DNA from: Zygnema cylindricum
Lineage: Eukaryota; Streptophyta; Zygnematophyceae; Zygnematales; Zygnemataceae
Assembly: GCA_037447655.1 (NCBI GenBank)
Contig: JBBHKE010003324.1
Coordinates: 186,001-250,000 of the forward strand
Direction of reading: 5' to 3'
Length of the DNA stretch: 64,000 nt
Shown: one piece after another, positions 34,826 through 46,200 of the stretch
How positions within the stretch are numbered: the stretch's first letter is position 1
Layout of the letters: each line of letters opens with the position of its first letter
Notes under the pieces: generated by a model
What the model was told of the DNA's origin: nothing
Database searches by the model: none
What the model saw: the letters and a program-made list of their open reading frames with translations, nothing else
Made by a program: the position numbers and the translations under genes

Positions 34826-35450
34826 ATTCACTGGAGAAGGAGAAACTGCCGTTAACCCTCTCCCACTTCAACTCCTCCATTCTTGGGGACGCCGAGTTCG
34901 ACTTACCTAGGAAAAACCGGAGCGAACACCGGTGGCTACAAGAAGACTTACTCCGGAATTCATCATCCAGCAACAAAGTCTGCAACTTGCCGCAATGGGT
35001 GCCGAGTTGGCTGCCCTCCGCTTGGGATCTTCTTCCCGGCTTGCTCCGCTCACGGCCGCACAAAACCTCCAAAAACAAAAACAAGAGTTGTTACAAACGC
35101 TCGTGGAGCTTGAGTTTCAAAGCCATGGAAATCGAATTCTCAGATGAAGCAAGCCAGATGGTGAAAATTGAACTCTCATTTTCAGTGGTTGAAGGGACTC
35201 AATTTGAAATTATGTTGGGGATGGCAACTTGCACCTGGCTAAATATGAGTTTAAGTGTGTGGAAAGAACAATGTACCGTTCGAGACCCCAGAAATCCCGA
35301 AGGAACCAAAGTGGTTGTTCCTTTGGATTTATGGAACCGGGGGAAGACAAATGTCCCGATGTCTGGATGTTACCCGGTGTATACTACACCATCTCCGACA
35401 GCACTGTTTGGCAGCTCCACAGATATAGCGGAAGAAATCTAGTAATTCCC
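34826..35450 (+). pseudogene. gypsy copy 2: Gag end joined to protease C-part
   Basis: 34826-35130 aligns to copy 3 Gag (TPEFIIQQQSLQLAAMGAELAALRLGS and a coiled-coil QKQKQELLQTLVELEFQ). It then jumps by deletion to the protease C-terminal half (MEIEFSDEASQMVKIEL, EGTQFEIMLGMATC, LWNRGKTNVPMSGCYPVY). The active site of the protease is lost in the deletion. The run ends EEI followed by TAG, at the same codon as in copy 3. Confidence 0.85.
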
Positions 35451-35792
35451 CATTTCCAAGCGGTGGGAAGAGGAATACAATAATAGATTATTATAAGTGG
35501 CGAAACTCCGGCGGGGAATGGATCAGAATTTCTCGGCTTTATCATTGAACCAAGCCGTTTCTACAACCCTGTCTAATGCTTCCAAAACCACGTCTGATAA
35601 CGTGGGGTTGGATCAACAAGTGGTGTGAATGGCAGTCCCCAATTCCAGAATCTTTATTTTATCTCTCTTTTTGAAGATTAGTTCCGATTTGGAAGCGGTT
35701 TTTAAGACAAGATATCTGGTGGAGTCCTACGCAGGCGTGGAGATATCCCTTGACGCACACGCTGACAGCGAACACCGCCTCCACCAACTTCA
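35451..35792 (+). pseudogene. gypsy copy 2: DNA methyltransferase motif I part
   Basis: It begins FPISKRWEEEY, then motif I decayed to LSLFLKISSDLEAVF (about 35655-35700). SYAGVEISLDAHADSEHRLHQLH follows (motif II region). Copy 3 has LSLFSGIS at this point. The fragment breaks at 35792 at the insertion of solo LTR K and resumes at 36831. Confidence 0.83.
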
Positions 35793-36825
35793 TGTTGAAA
35801 TCTATAGATTTCTATAGTATTTTCTAGGTTTAAATATGTTTTAATAAAAGGAAAAAGGACGGACAGCCTGCCTCCACCTCGCTCTCTAGCTCCCATACTT
35901 GTTGTAGTCACTGAAGGTAAGAGAGAGAGGTTGATCCATGGCTGCCTTTAGTTCAACAGACAGCTATTTTTAGTAGGTTACTAAAAATATACTTGACGGA
36001 CCAGAGATTTGATCCCGGTACCTACGGTTCGTCAAGTTGACCGGTAGCGGTCAGCTTTATCCTAATAGACTAGGACCAATGCTAAGTGCTATGGTATGTG
36101 ATAGATATATATTTAGTTAGGGAGAATTAAATCCATTTAACTGGAACTGTGTACGACGCACATAGATTCAGTTTTATATAGTACGTCGTACGACGCTAAT
36201 TCAAAACGGATACCGCGCATTTTATTTCGACATCGGAACAAATATCGCACAAGTATTTATTACGGCTAAGATTGCGTTTCGCATAAAATCCAACGGCGCA
36301 CATCATCGCCGAAATCCCGGAGTGGTCACTTTGGCGTTTTGTGACGTGGCATGACCTGGAGCCACGTGGAGAGATGACATTCGGTCATAGGAATTCCGAG
36401 GAACGTACGGACGAGTGAAAAGCGGACACGCGTCCACTTAATAGCCTTGTCGTACATAGGCCGTACAAAAGGTACATCGGCAGTAGTACTTTTGTGTACG
36501 ATACAGTAATCTGATTGGTCCGTACTTCAGTAGATAGGAGTTATTAGAGAGAATCAGGACTTAGAAAATTTTGGTAGGTGGTCACCTCTCCCTTTGAGAG
36601 TTTGTACAAATTGGCATTTTTACTGCCTCATAACTTATCGCCTGGTTGGCCTTTTTCAGTGATTCTTTTTTCTACGGACTCAGGGGAGTCCAGGCTACAC
36701 AGGGGTGCAGTCAAATTGTCAGTTTGCCTTCTTGGGCAGCAGTGGTTGTGGCTTGAAGTGGGTTAGTTAAATACTATCTAGAGGCTTCCTGTATTCTGTA
36801 GTCCAATGGAGGACACAGAATTGCA
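35793..36825 (+). repeat. Solo copia LTR K, TSD CTTCA
   Basis: 1033 bp, TGTTGAAA to GAATTGCA. CTTCA is at 35788-35792 and 36826-36830. It is C-type at its end and has the antisense tRNA-like segment (about 35990-36070), GTAC cluster (about 36450-36525) and gag ATG. It is a solo LTR left by LTR-LTR recombination inside gypsy copy 2. Confidence 0.94.
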
Positions 36826-36830
36826 CTTCA

Positions 36831-37690
36831 CCACTTATATCCTCAACAACTTCCAGTGTTTGTCTTCTCCAAAGCTCACCAAAGTCTTTCCCAAAATGTA
36901 GAAAACATCATGGTGACAAATCTGGCCAGTTTGGGAAGAGTGGATTTTGTGTTGGTAGTTGGCCTTCTCAGGGATACTCCCTAGTAGGACAAGGAAAAGG
37001 GCATCCAGACCGCAGAAGTGGAACATTTTACCGATTGATAGAATTGATCTCGTGGCTTTAATAGCTCCAAGACACACCGGTGGGGTACGTACTGGAAAAT
37101 GTCCTCCTGAGAGATGATAAACGGAAACAGGTTGCAAACAGCTAGAATAACGTTACCCGGATTTTATGACCTCCCTTGGTTTTTGACACCGCCAGATGGG
37201 ATCTCGGGCACAAAGAGTCAAGGCATATTCGACCAATATGGTCCCGCTTCTAGTCCTTCGGCAACTGTTGGAGAAGCAAATCCCCGACCCGTAAAATTAT
37301 GTGTAGCAAACCCTTAGGGAAGGAAGAATAGCCACCCTTGTGACTCGACCCAATCGCTCCCCTTTCTTTTAGTGCAACAAACCGGGATTCCCACGGAAAG
37401 CACTCCGACATTGGTATTTTTTCCTCACAGTCACACTTATCGCAAAAGAGGAGCAGGAATGATTTTTGACATTAAGGAAGGAATCTGGACAACACCGACA
37501 ATTACAAAACAGGAAGAAGCAATGGGAATTCATAAAGGCACCACGGTACCACCAGGTATTTGAGAACTTTAAAGGTGCAGCCTAATTGGGCAAAGTATGG
37601 ATTTGAATTCGATCACATGGGTGCTCAAGCATGCACTCGCCTTTTCCACTCTCAAGTCCGCGGAATCAAGATTATTTACCTTCAAGCTCT
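36831..37690 (+). pseudogene. gypsy copy 2: DNA methyltransferase, remainder (Cys to Ser)
   Basis: It continues the domain after K. The catalytic loop reads WPSQGYS: the catalytic cysteine codon (36966-36968) is TCT, serine. LENV (motif VI) is at about 37093-37110. HSHTYRKRGAGMIFD and EEAMGIH (motif IX) and GQSMDLNSITWVLKHALAF (motif X, about 37595-37655) are readable with frame changes. The region between motifs VIII and IX is shortened. A methyltransferase without the cysteine nucleophile could not methylate. Confidence 0.85.
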
Positions 37691-38868
37691 TTAGTTGTCA
37701 GCGATGCAAACAACTTTGAAGCTTGACACGGGGAGAGAAAAGAGAAGAAAAATACACATTTCACCATCACCTGTTTTCCCAGTGGGGGGGGGCAGCGGCT
37801 TAGTTGGCGACAGCTTAGTGGAAGTTGACAGCAGTAGCGTCTTAGTCAGAAGGGTAGAGGGAGATCCACCGGTAGGATTGGAATTCGACATTAACCTCTG
37901 GGTAGACCACTTGAGGCTTGGGCTGTTGTTGAGCCTAGGAAAATGGATTAGACCCTAGGGGAGCAGTTGGATCCTCAACAGAAGGCGGGGCTCTCAGAAC
38001 TATTGGCCAAAAACAAGCAGGTGTTCTCCTCGTCAAAAATATATATCGATTCTACAAAGGAACCCCCTTTTGGATTGACTTGATTGACGAAACAACAACG
38101 GTTTGGCAGAAACAGTATCCTCTCAGCTTGAAGGAGAAAGAGTTCATTACAACTAAGGTCCAAACCTTGGTTGATGCTGGATTGGTTCAGGAAAGTATCG
38201 AACTCCATGGGTTTACTTCTCCCACAGTTCTCCCTCCTAAAAAGGACTCGTCCGGTAAAACTGTAGATTTTTGAAATGTGTGGGGATTACCGCATACTGA
38301 ACACGGCCACCATTTCTGACCAGTATCCAATGCCTACCCCGGAAGAGATATTTGACTCTCTTGCTGGAGCCACCATCTTCTCCACATAGGACATGAAAAA
38401 CGGATTTCACCAGATTGCCATGGAACTGAAACACTGAGAGAGAACGACATTTTGGGCAGGATCTAGACTTTACGAGTGGATTTACATGCCTTTTGGGCTG
38501 AAGAATGCACCAGCCAAATTCCAACGGGCCATGGACAAAGCGCTCCGAAGAATTGTGCTCGGTGTTATATTGATGATGTGATCATTTTCTCAAACACCTT
38601 TGAAGAACACCTGGAGCATATCCAGATCGTCCTCCGGGCCCTCCAAGCTGCGGGCTTGAAATGTCACCCACGCAAAGGTATTTTTGGGGTACAGAAAATC
38701 ATTTACCTCGGACATGAGATGACTCCCGCGATTATGAGTCCCCCCATGGTCAAGGTGGCAGCCCTTGACGCCCTTCCCCCTCCGCAGGACATTGTTAAGC
38801 TCGGGTGCTTCACAAGCACCACTTTTATCAACCCAAGGATTTCCGAGCCTTTTCCCTTGGTACGGTAA
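37691..38868 (+). pseudogene. gypsy copy 2: linker and reverse transcriptase (truncated)
   Basis: The linker (VEVDSSSVLVRRVEGD, LEFDINLW) is followed by RT blocks: LKEKEFITTKVQTLV, SPTVLPPKKDSSGKTVDF, and after frameshifts RCYIDDVIIFSNTFEEHLEH (catalytic YIDD near 38565) and KIIYLGHEMTP. It ends at 38868 near the start of RNase H. Then comes a purine tract and an LTR, so the rest of pol has been deleted. There are stops near 38273 and 38390. Confidence 0.87.
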
Positions 38869-38888
38869 TAAAAGCACCGAGAAAGGAG

Positions 38889-40050
38889 CGCACTCAGAAA
38901 AACCAGATTCTTCTATTTTCTCAACTGAGCCGAACGCACTTTGTTTCGCGTCTAACGGAGGCCAAACGACAAAGTTATTCAGTTATAAAGTTTGTCCCCC
39001 TGTTACTTCTTACCAACTGCCACCTGTCGCTTTGAGGGCTACATTGTGTAGTGTCACGTAATTTTTGGGATAGTCTTGTAGATTTTGCTGTTGGCTATCC
39101 GTAGGACGTTAGTTCAGGTCCATTAGCCGGGTAAAGCATTTATTTAGGAGAGTCAAAGTTAGGCGTTTCACGTCAATTTAGAACTTTGTTGCTCAAGATT
39201 GTATCATAGAAAAACACGTGGCTTCTAATCTAGCCAAAGATAGTCGCCTAACTTTTTGCCCTGTGTGTAGTACAACCTGTTTTGTCTCATGTCCGTACGA
39301 TAAAAATTCCTGGCCGGTGATTGGCTCCTGGTATTGCTTTGACTTTGGTACTATCGGTAGGATAAAATTTGCTTCTATAAGGCACTTGGGGTCGACGGAG
39401 ATAGGTTGCTGTTTCATTACTGTCTCCTGAGAAAAACCCTAGAAATTCCAGCAAACTTTCTTGTGGAGAACTTTTGTTTTGTGTGTGATTGTGACCCTAT
39501 TGCCATCTTGATTTTCATCCGTCCTTTGTGGAAATCGTAGTCTGGTTTGGTGGTTGGCACTGTCTTTCCTGTTTGGGTGATTTGGGGACTGGTGTTTGTT
39601 GGAAATCAAAAAGGGTCTTTCCGGTTCCGGGTCGCGGAAACAGAGGAGTTAAGGAGGCCTTACCTGTTCCGGGGTTTTCGGGGGGAGATTTCGTCTCCTT
39701 TTGTTGTCCGCGTTACGTTTTGGGGGTAGGTTCAGCTTGCTTGTTATTTTTCATATTCTATCTTAATTCTCCATTTTTCTTAGTGCAAGGTGATATTGTT
39801 AATTTTGAGACAGCATTCTTTATATTTCTATCCTTTCATTTTTCTGAGTGGAAGTATCTTTGTTCTCTCTTTGGTTGTTATTTTTGCGGCTTCGGTTGGG
39901 TTTCCTCCGAGGGTGATTATCATAATCTTTCGTACCACGATAGTGAATTCTGAGAGAACTTTTGTTAGACTTTCGACAAACCATCATTGTACTAAAACAG
40001 CCGCCTATCTCTTTAGGTTAAAGAGGATAAGTGCTCACGCCGAAGTACTT
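38889..40050 (+). repeat. gypsy LTR between copies 2 and 3
   Basis: It aligns with 27903-29055 on the same strand. A purine tract (GAGAAAGGAG) precedes it, so it can be the 3' LTR of copy 2. It also directly precedes the Gag of copy 3, so it can be the 5' LTR of that copy. A shared LTR from recombination is likely. The start is CG rather than TG, the end is approximate, and no clear primer site is recognised. Confidence 0.72.
39376..39382 (+). promoter_or_regulatory. TATA box in gypsy LTR (copy 3)
   Basis: TATAAGG in the same TATAAGGCACTT context as 28379-28385. It is about 490 bp into the LTR. Confidence 0.5.
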
Positions 40051-40086
40051 TTATAAGGGGATTTAGATCTTCTTCTCCAATCAGCT

Positions 40087-42900
40087 ATGGGAGGAGGAGA
40101 AGTTCAGGATAAGGATCTTGAGCAAGAGAGGCAGGAAGCGGTGGCTCAAGAGGAAGAGTCTCAGATGCCCGAGGAAGCACCCCCTTTTGGCTCCCCTTTA
40201 CACATAGAGCGGCTTCTTAAGGGAGAGATGCCTCCGGAGGTTGCAGTCGAAACTCCTCCAACGCAGCCAGAGAGGCGACCCTCTCCTCCACCTCCACGTG
40301 TCTTTTCCCCCGAGAACTTTCCAACTTTGTCCGAGTCAACTCTAGCTTGGGCAATGGAGAGGGCGGAGAGGCCGCCCCTTTCCCCTAAAAGTCGGAGAAA
40401 GGGGTTGGCACACAAGGAAGCAGTCCCTGGTCACCTTCCCGAGACTAGTCGCTATACCAAGTCTAAGGCACCGATAGTAGGGATATAAATAGATCCAGAG
40501 ATTCTGTCTGATCTTAACCGTCCTGGTCGCAAGGAAATATTAGCCCTTCATAATCTCCATGAATTGAAGGTTAAGAAGGAGTTGGTGCAGCGGGTGGCCA
40601 GGTCAGACCAAGCCAAGGTGGTACGCCCAGTGGGAGGTGTAGTAGAGATACTGAGTAGTTCGTCGAAGAGCGGCTCCCCAACCTAAGTACAAGAGCAACC
40701 GGGGGGACCATCAACTTACTACCCGCAGCCCACTCCATCTCAGGACATTGCTACCAGCAGGCCGTCTCTGGACGGGGCGATCCCTCGGACACGGGCCAGG
40801 GAAGGGACCAGCAAGCGAGGGTTACCGGAGCCTAAGAAGGGGTATCGGTTCGATCATCAAGACCGCAAGGGCAGGTTCCCTCACCGACCTTAAGCGGAGC
40901 CGTTTTTCCCTTCTGACTCCTGTTCTGCGAGCTCAAAGGCTCCATATGCCTCGGCAGTTTGACCATCTGAGGGGTTGTGGCGTTATACACCCACCGACCC
41001 TGAGGTACTCGGGTTGGGGATTGCGGATCTCTCGGGGGTGGTAAGCAACACGCAAAAACTGGTGGATATCCTCCGATCCCAGAGTCAGGCTATGGCCGGG
41101 GCTAGACCTGTCACCATAGATTGGGAGGCCCTAGAAGAAGAACAGAAGAGGGCCCTAGAACAGGAATTGTTCCTAATTAGGGAGGCAAGACGGAAATCAG
41201 GGGGGATCCTTAGTGGAGAGGTATCTCTTCCTAGAGAGACAGGCCCCTCTGTTGAGAGACAACCTACAAGGCAAACTGCCCCCACTAAGACTCCAGCTCC
41301 CAAGACCTCTTCGGAACTTAGATCGGAGTCTCCTCTTCAGCGGGAACGGGGGGAAACAACTAGACCTAACAAGCAGGGAATGGGTGCAGATCTATCGGAT
41401 AACGTTGCAGCCTCCACCACTGAGCGTCCTACTTTTGTCTCAGTGACTGGGTCTTCAACTGCGGAGGCCGTGGTATAATTACAACCCGACCAGAGACAAC
41501 ACATCTCCCTTTGGCTTTTCACTTCTCCTCCCTGTCCACCTCAGGCATCCTCTCCTTCGCCTTCTGTTTCTCGGGCCGCTGCAGTCCGTGGGTCACCGGG
41601 ACCACCTGTCTTACCCTACAAGTACGACGTTCCTGCCTACTCTCGGCCTCACTGGCGTTCTCCCGCTTCCAGCGAAGGAACTCCTCCACCAGAAACCTCC
41701 AGAAGGCGTACACGGGGATAAACACCTTTCCCTCGTAGTCCTCAATCATCTTCATCCCCTTCTCCACCAATCGCTCAATGACCACCGGTGATTAAACCTA
41801 TTCTCCACATTCCCTCGGTGGGAACAGTTCTCCGGGAGGAACGGGCCTCTCCTAGGTTTAGAGGAGCAGGACTTCGGGCAGCTTTTCCCAAGCTGATAAG
41901 CTCCTTGTTACCCAAAGGCCAACTCAAGGGAGATACCGGTCCTCTCCCTATCCCACCAGTAACCGGAGAAGGAGGCAGCTCCGAGCCACCCCACGCGGAT
42001 CCACGGGTCATTTCACTGGTTCAGTTTGTTAGTCCCACCGGACAATCATCTCCCCGGTTCACCAATCTTGCAGAGGAAGAGAAAGAAATGGGGGACGCAA
42101 GGTTCTTTACAGGAGATAGCTCGGGAATCACTTTCTCTGATTTTGAATTGCTGTGGAAGTCGTTCACCCAATCTGAAATCAACAAATACAGGGGCGAAGC
42201 CATTCCGGATGACTTTGAGACCACGCTTTTTCCCATGATGGTTAACTATCTTGTTGGTGGAGCTTTGGTAGACTACAAGGAGCGACAACCTCTTCTGATG
42301 GCTCCCACCATCAAAATTTCAGACCCTACCCTTAATGAGGCGGTTTTGCAAGCGGAAGCAGACTTGGCTGCTGCCGCAGCCGCTCCTGTCACCGCAACCT
42401 TCTCAGAAGACATGAAACTACAGGCGCAAGGACGAGCTTATGTAGCTCAGCTTCAGGCCATCGAGGCTGCTAGAGCAGCCACTCGGATGGTTGCAGACCC
42501 AAACCCTTGTACAACACTTCTGAACGCCTGGAGACTTTTTTACAATGAAAGAAATGAATGTGCTATCAAGGAATTCACGGTATTCCGTTGTCAAAAGAGT
42601 GAAATTCCGAGACTCTTTTTAACAGATTGGCCAGCCTTTGTCAAAAGACCAAACTCTCCACCATTGATCTCCTGGCAATGGCAACAAAATACTTCATCGC
42701 CGTCTGAAACTCGTTCGGACCCACGGGACAGGCTGCCATCGATAATTGGATTGCGGGACAGGCCATTTAGGAGGTCAATCCCACTGCCAAAGAAACCTCT
42801 CTGGCCGCAATGAAGCTCTATGATCATTTCGTACATAGAGAGGCGAAAGAAAAGGCGGTAAATGGGAAAACCCGGGGAAACTTTGCAGGATTTGCCGGAG
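40087..42900 (+). pseudogene. gypsy copy 3: Gag N-terminal and capsid region
   Basis: From the ATG at 40087 to about 42640 a single frame continues through about seven stops. The N-terminal part is acidic, then proline-rich (QPERRPSPPPPR), then a helical part with DWEALEEEQKRALEQELFLI (near 41120). A capsid-like part begins near 42090 (SGITFSDFELLWKSFTQ, ADLAAAAAAP, AFNAWRLFYNERN-like). After a frameshift near 42640 the capsid goes on as TIDLLAMATKYFIAV and YDHFVHREAKEKAVNG. It would be an unusually long Gag, about 1000 residues or more with the following parts. No host gene matches to my knowledge. The start is the first ATG after the LTR. Confidence 0.75.
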
Positions 42901-44415
42901 AATGCCTCCTGAAAATGAGGAGTCAGCCGAACTCTTAGCTTTACGCAAGCTCAAGGGGAAACAGGTGGCGGATAGCGGATCCAAAAACGCCATGGGGGCC
43001 GATGATCGCGTCTTCCTCTATAACTGTCTAAACTGTCAACAAACAGGTCATGGATGGAAACGATGTCCGAAAGCTCAAACCGGAATTAGCTCTCAAGCAA
43101 AAGGAATGGGAGAAGGAGAGAGCGGAAAGGACAAAGAGGCGGCAAGAAAGGAAACAAGGAGGAGGGTCAGACGACAAAACTCCGGTTAACAAAGAAAATT
43201 ATCGGCCAACTCCACGATCTGAGATTGCAAGAATGTCGCAAGCCCAGTTGCGACAGATTAAACTTCCAAAATTCGATGACGCTCAAATATCCAATGAGCT
43301 GGGGGGCAAATATACTACTGAGGGCTCCAAGTGTGAGGCTTGCGGTTTCATGGGTCACAAGGAGGGGTAGTGCTTCCGAAAGAATGGAGTTCCAAAAGAA
43401 ATGATGCAATATGCACTGTTCATCGGGGAAGGCGAAACTGCCGTGAATCCTTTCCCTCTGCAGCTTCTTTACCCTTGGGGACGCCGCACCCCGGAGAACC
43501 CTGAACGACAAGAAACAGGTCAAGCTCGACTAACCCCGGAAGTAATCATTCAACATTAGAGCCAGCAGATGGCACCCATGGCTGCGAAATTGGCATCACT
43601 GCGATTAGGATCGCCCTCAAAGACCTTAGCTCTGACGGCCGCTCGGAAACTCAACCAAAGAAAACAGGAGTTGATACAGAAGCTAGCGGAGCTTGAACAA
43701 GAAACCGCGACGAGCGAAGACGATGACCAAGTGATGGGGTGAGACATGGAACCTTCTAAACCAGATCATACACAAACCTTTCTTTCTGGAGCCTGGAATG
43801 TCGGTGTGGGGGACAATTGCAGGCATCTCTGGAACTCAACTGTGGCGCAAAGAAGAGACAGGCAACAGCTAGCTCCAGGAGACCATAACAAAAACGCTAC
43901 TGGGCCTCTGTCCTTCACTCCCAGGGCCGTTATTCTGAACGACAAAATAGGTCTCGAGATAAAACCCACATATCCACCTCCACCATCCGCGAAGAAATTT
44001 CCTCCCGGTTTTGAAAATTTCCAGAACGACAAACAGCAGTGAGAAAAGGAGTCACTGGAAAAAGAGAAAATGGACAATCAGGACTGGTTCGAAAAATATA
44101 TGGCCGAACACCCTGAGAATGAAGATCCCCAGACACCTCCTATTCCCAATTCTGGCTCAGAAAGCGAGCACGAAGAACAAGATCAGGACTAGCAAGAACA
44201 GAAATCATCTCCCTCTTCACCAAAAGTGACACTTCCCTCCTCCAAACTGGTTGTCATGCTAGTCCAACACCTCATGCCCTATGCTCTCACCCACGTGAAG
44301 ACCCTCGCATCGTCCCACAACTTTCCCGAAGAAATCCTCATTCAGGCATTGGGAGAGGAAATCCACTCTGGAAAGGGGGGGGGTAGACAGGACCACGCCG
44401 TCAACCGCCTCATTT
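42901..44415 (+). pseudogene. gypsy copy 3: Gag zinc knuckles and C-terminal region
   Basis: The first knuckle is CLNCQQTGHGWKRC (about 43027-43068, C-x2-C-x4-H-x4-C). A charged helix follows (EKERAERTKRRQER). The second knuckle is CEACGFMGHKEG with TAG just before its last Cys (43368-43370). TPEVIIQH, a coiled-coil KLNQRKQELIQKLAELEQE, FTPRAVILNDKIG and an acidic tail follow, then SSKLVVMLVQHLMPYALTH leading to the protease. Several stops and at least two frameshifts occur. Fragments of this part recur at 5943-6371, 12724-13190, 32768-33021 and 34826-35130, which ties the copies together. Confidence 0.82.
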
Positions 44416-45003
44416 TTGTCCACCGATCGTAAAACCCCTATAGTGGATAGGGACTACAAAGCCTTATCATTGGCTCTCATATTGAACAGAACCAGGAACT
44501 TTCGGCTCAACGGATACGGGGGATACCAGGACGCTGTGGTCCACACCGGAGCTCTCCCTAACCTCATTACCACCTCCGCCTTGCAGAGAATGCCCGAGGA
44601 ACTCCGGCCCGAAATCTGCCCAAGCAACATATGCTTAAGCACCGTAAGCAGCGGCAGTCAACCAGTACATGGAATAATCAAGGCCATAGACATCGAGTTT
44701 TCTCATGACGGAGGCCAACAGGTGAAAATTGAGCTTCCCTTCTTAGTGGTGGAAGGGACTCAATTCGAAATCTTGTGGGGAATCGCCACCTGGACCCGAC
44801 TCAATATGAGTTTAAGCGTGTGGAAAGAACAATGTACCGTGCGGGACCCCAAAAATCCAGAAGGAACCAAAGAAGTGGTTCCTCTGGATTTATGGAACGG
44901 GAGGAAGACCAATGTCCCAGTGGCTGGTTGCTACCTGGTGTACACTACTTCCGTTCTGACGGAACTGATTGGCAGTTCCACAGATATCGCCAAAGAAATT
45001 TAG
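44416..45003 (+). pseudogene. gypsy copy 3: aspartic protease
   Basis: A retropepsin-like domain in a 195-codon run. The active site reads VVHTGALPNLI: the catalytic aspartate has become histidine (copy 1 keeps D). Downstream blocks are FLVVEGTQFEILWGIATW and LDLWNGRKTNVPVAGCYLVY. The run stops at TAG 45001-45003 and continues in the same frame into the methyltransferase. So protease and methyltransferase form one reading frame with a single stop between them. Confidence 0.87.
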
Positions 45004-46200
45004 CAATTCCCTATTTCTAAGCGGTGGGAAGAGGAATATCAGAACCGATTAACGCAGACAACAAAACTTGGGCGGGAAGTGGATAAGGCTTTTACTGCTG
45101 TTTTTGTCAAAGGAAAAGAACCTCCAGCGAAATCTTCGAAAGTTCCTCCGGACTATCAGAATTTCAATCGACAAGTGGTGTCATTATCAATCCCAAGTTC
45201 TGGACTCCGGATATTATCCCTATTTTCTGGAATTAGCTCAAACCTCGAGGCTGTCTTGAAAGCTGGATTTAAAGTGGAGTCATACGTTGCCGTGGAAATC
45301 TCACCAAATGCTCGAGCCGTCAGTGAACACCGACTACAACAACTCCACCAATTGTATCCCCAGCAACTCCTAGTATCCGCCATCTGCAGATCACACCGAA
45401 GTGTTCCGCAAAATATCGAAAATATCCTGAAACCTCATCTCGTTATTCTAGGTCGAATAGATTTGGTGATTGCACGATGGCCATGTCAAGGATACTCAAT
45501 AGCAGGGAAAGGCGAGGGACATCAAGACAGCAAAAGTCGAACTTTCTTCCAAATGATAAAATTAATTTCCTGGCTGCAGCAGTCCTAAGACACACCAGTG
45601 GGGTACGTTTTGGAGAATGTCAACCCGGAAGATGATCAAAGAAAACAAGTCGCCAATAGCTGGAATAAAGTCAAAAAGATTATACGAGCTCCACTTGTTT
45701 TCGATGCAGCACAACTGGGATCCCGGGCACACAAAGTCAGGGCATACTGGACCAACTTGATACCTTTGTCAATCCTAACCAAGCTCTTATTGAACAATAA
45801 CCCAGATCCCCATATTACCCTGCAACAAATTTTAGGGCTAAGGCGAATGGCCACACCAGTAACAAAAGCTTATCATCCTCCGTTCTTCCGGTGCAACCAA
45901 CCAGGACAACCAAGGCGAGCACTGTCAACCTTGGTTTCCTTCCCCAACAGCCATGCGTATCGAAAGGGAGCAGCCGGAATGATATTTGACAACGCACGTG
46001 AAGAATGGACAACACCAACGGTGGAAGAACGAGAATTAGCCATGGGATTCCAACCTGCCAGCATGGCGGCACCGGGTATTTCAGACCTCCAGAGGTGCAG
46101 CCTACTCGGACAGAGCATGGATCTAAATGCAATAACATGGGTGATAAAACATTCTCTAGCCTTCCCCAGCATACAGTCTCCAACATCAAGGGCTAGCTAC
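45004..46200 (+). pseudogene. gypsy copy 3: C5 DNA methyltransferase domain
   Basis: Motifs occur in the canonical order of bacterial-type and DNMT1/DNMT3-type enzymes, not the rearranged DRM order. Motif I is LSLFSGIS (45214-45237), where S-adenosylmethionine binds. AVEISPNARAVSEHR is motif II. The catalytic loop is WPCQGYS with Cys codon 45484-45486. Motif VI is LENV (about 45610-45621). RAHKVRAYW (about 45730) is the motif VIII-like arginine block, ELAMGFQP (about 46035) is motif IX, and LLGQSMDLNAITWVIKHSLAF (here named by positions about 46100-46160) is motif X. One TAA (45586-45588) is the only break. The region between VIII and IX is short, so the target-recognition domain is small. 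The wording around motifs VI-X resembles DNMT3-like enzymes. Its role would be to methylate cytosines, possibly in the element's own DNA copy. Function is inference. Confidence 0.9.

Noticed and set aside
40087-41478. A proline-rich host gene
   Set aside because: It lies directly between a gypsy LTR and the capsid and zinc-knuckle part, in the same frame, with stops. Best read as the N-terminal part of Gag.
41519-41785. Minus-strand ORF of 88 codons within the gypsy Gag
   Set aside because: Shadow of the proline-rich Gag frame; no start context and no homologue in the other copies.
45004-46200. A host DNA methyltransferase gene
   Set aside because: It is in frame with a retroviral-type protease before it and the RT linker after it, and two further copies occur in the same element context. 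It is part of a retrotransposon.
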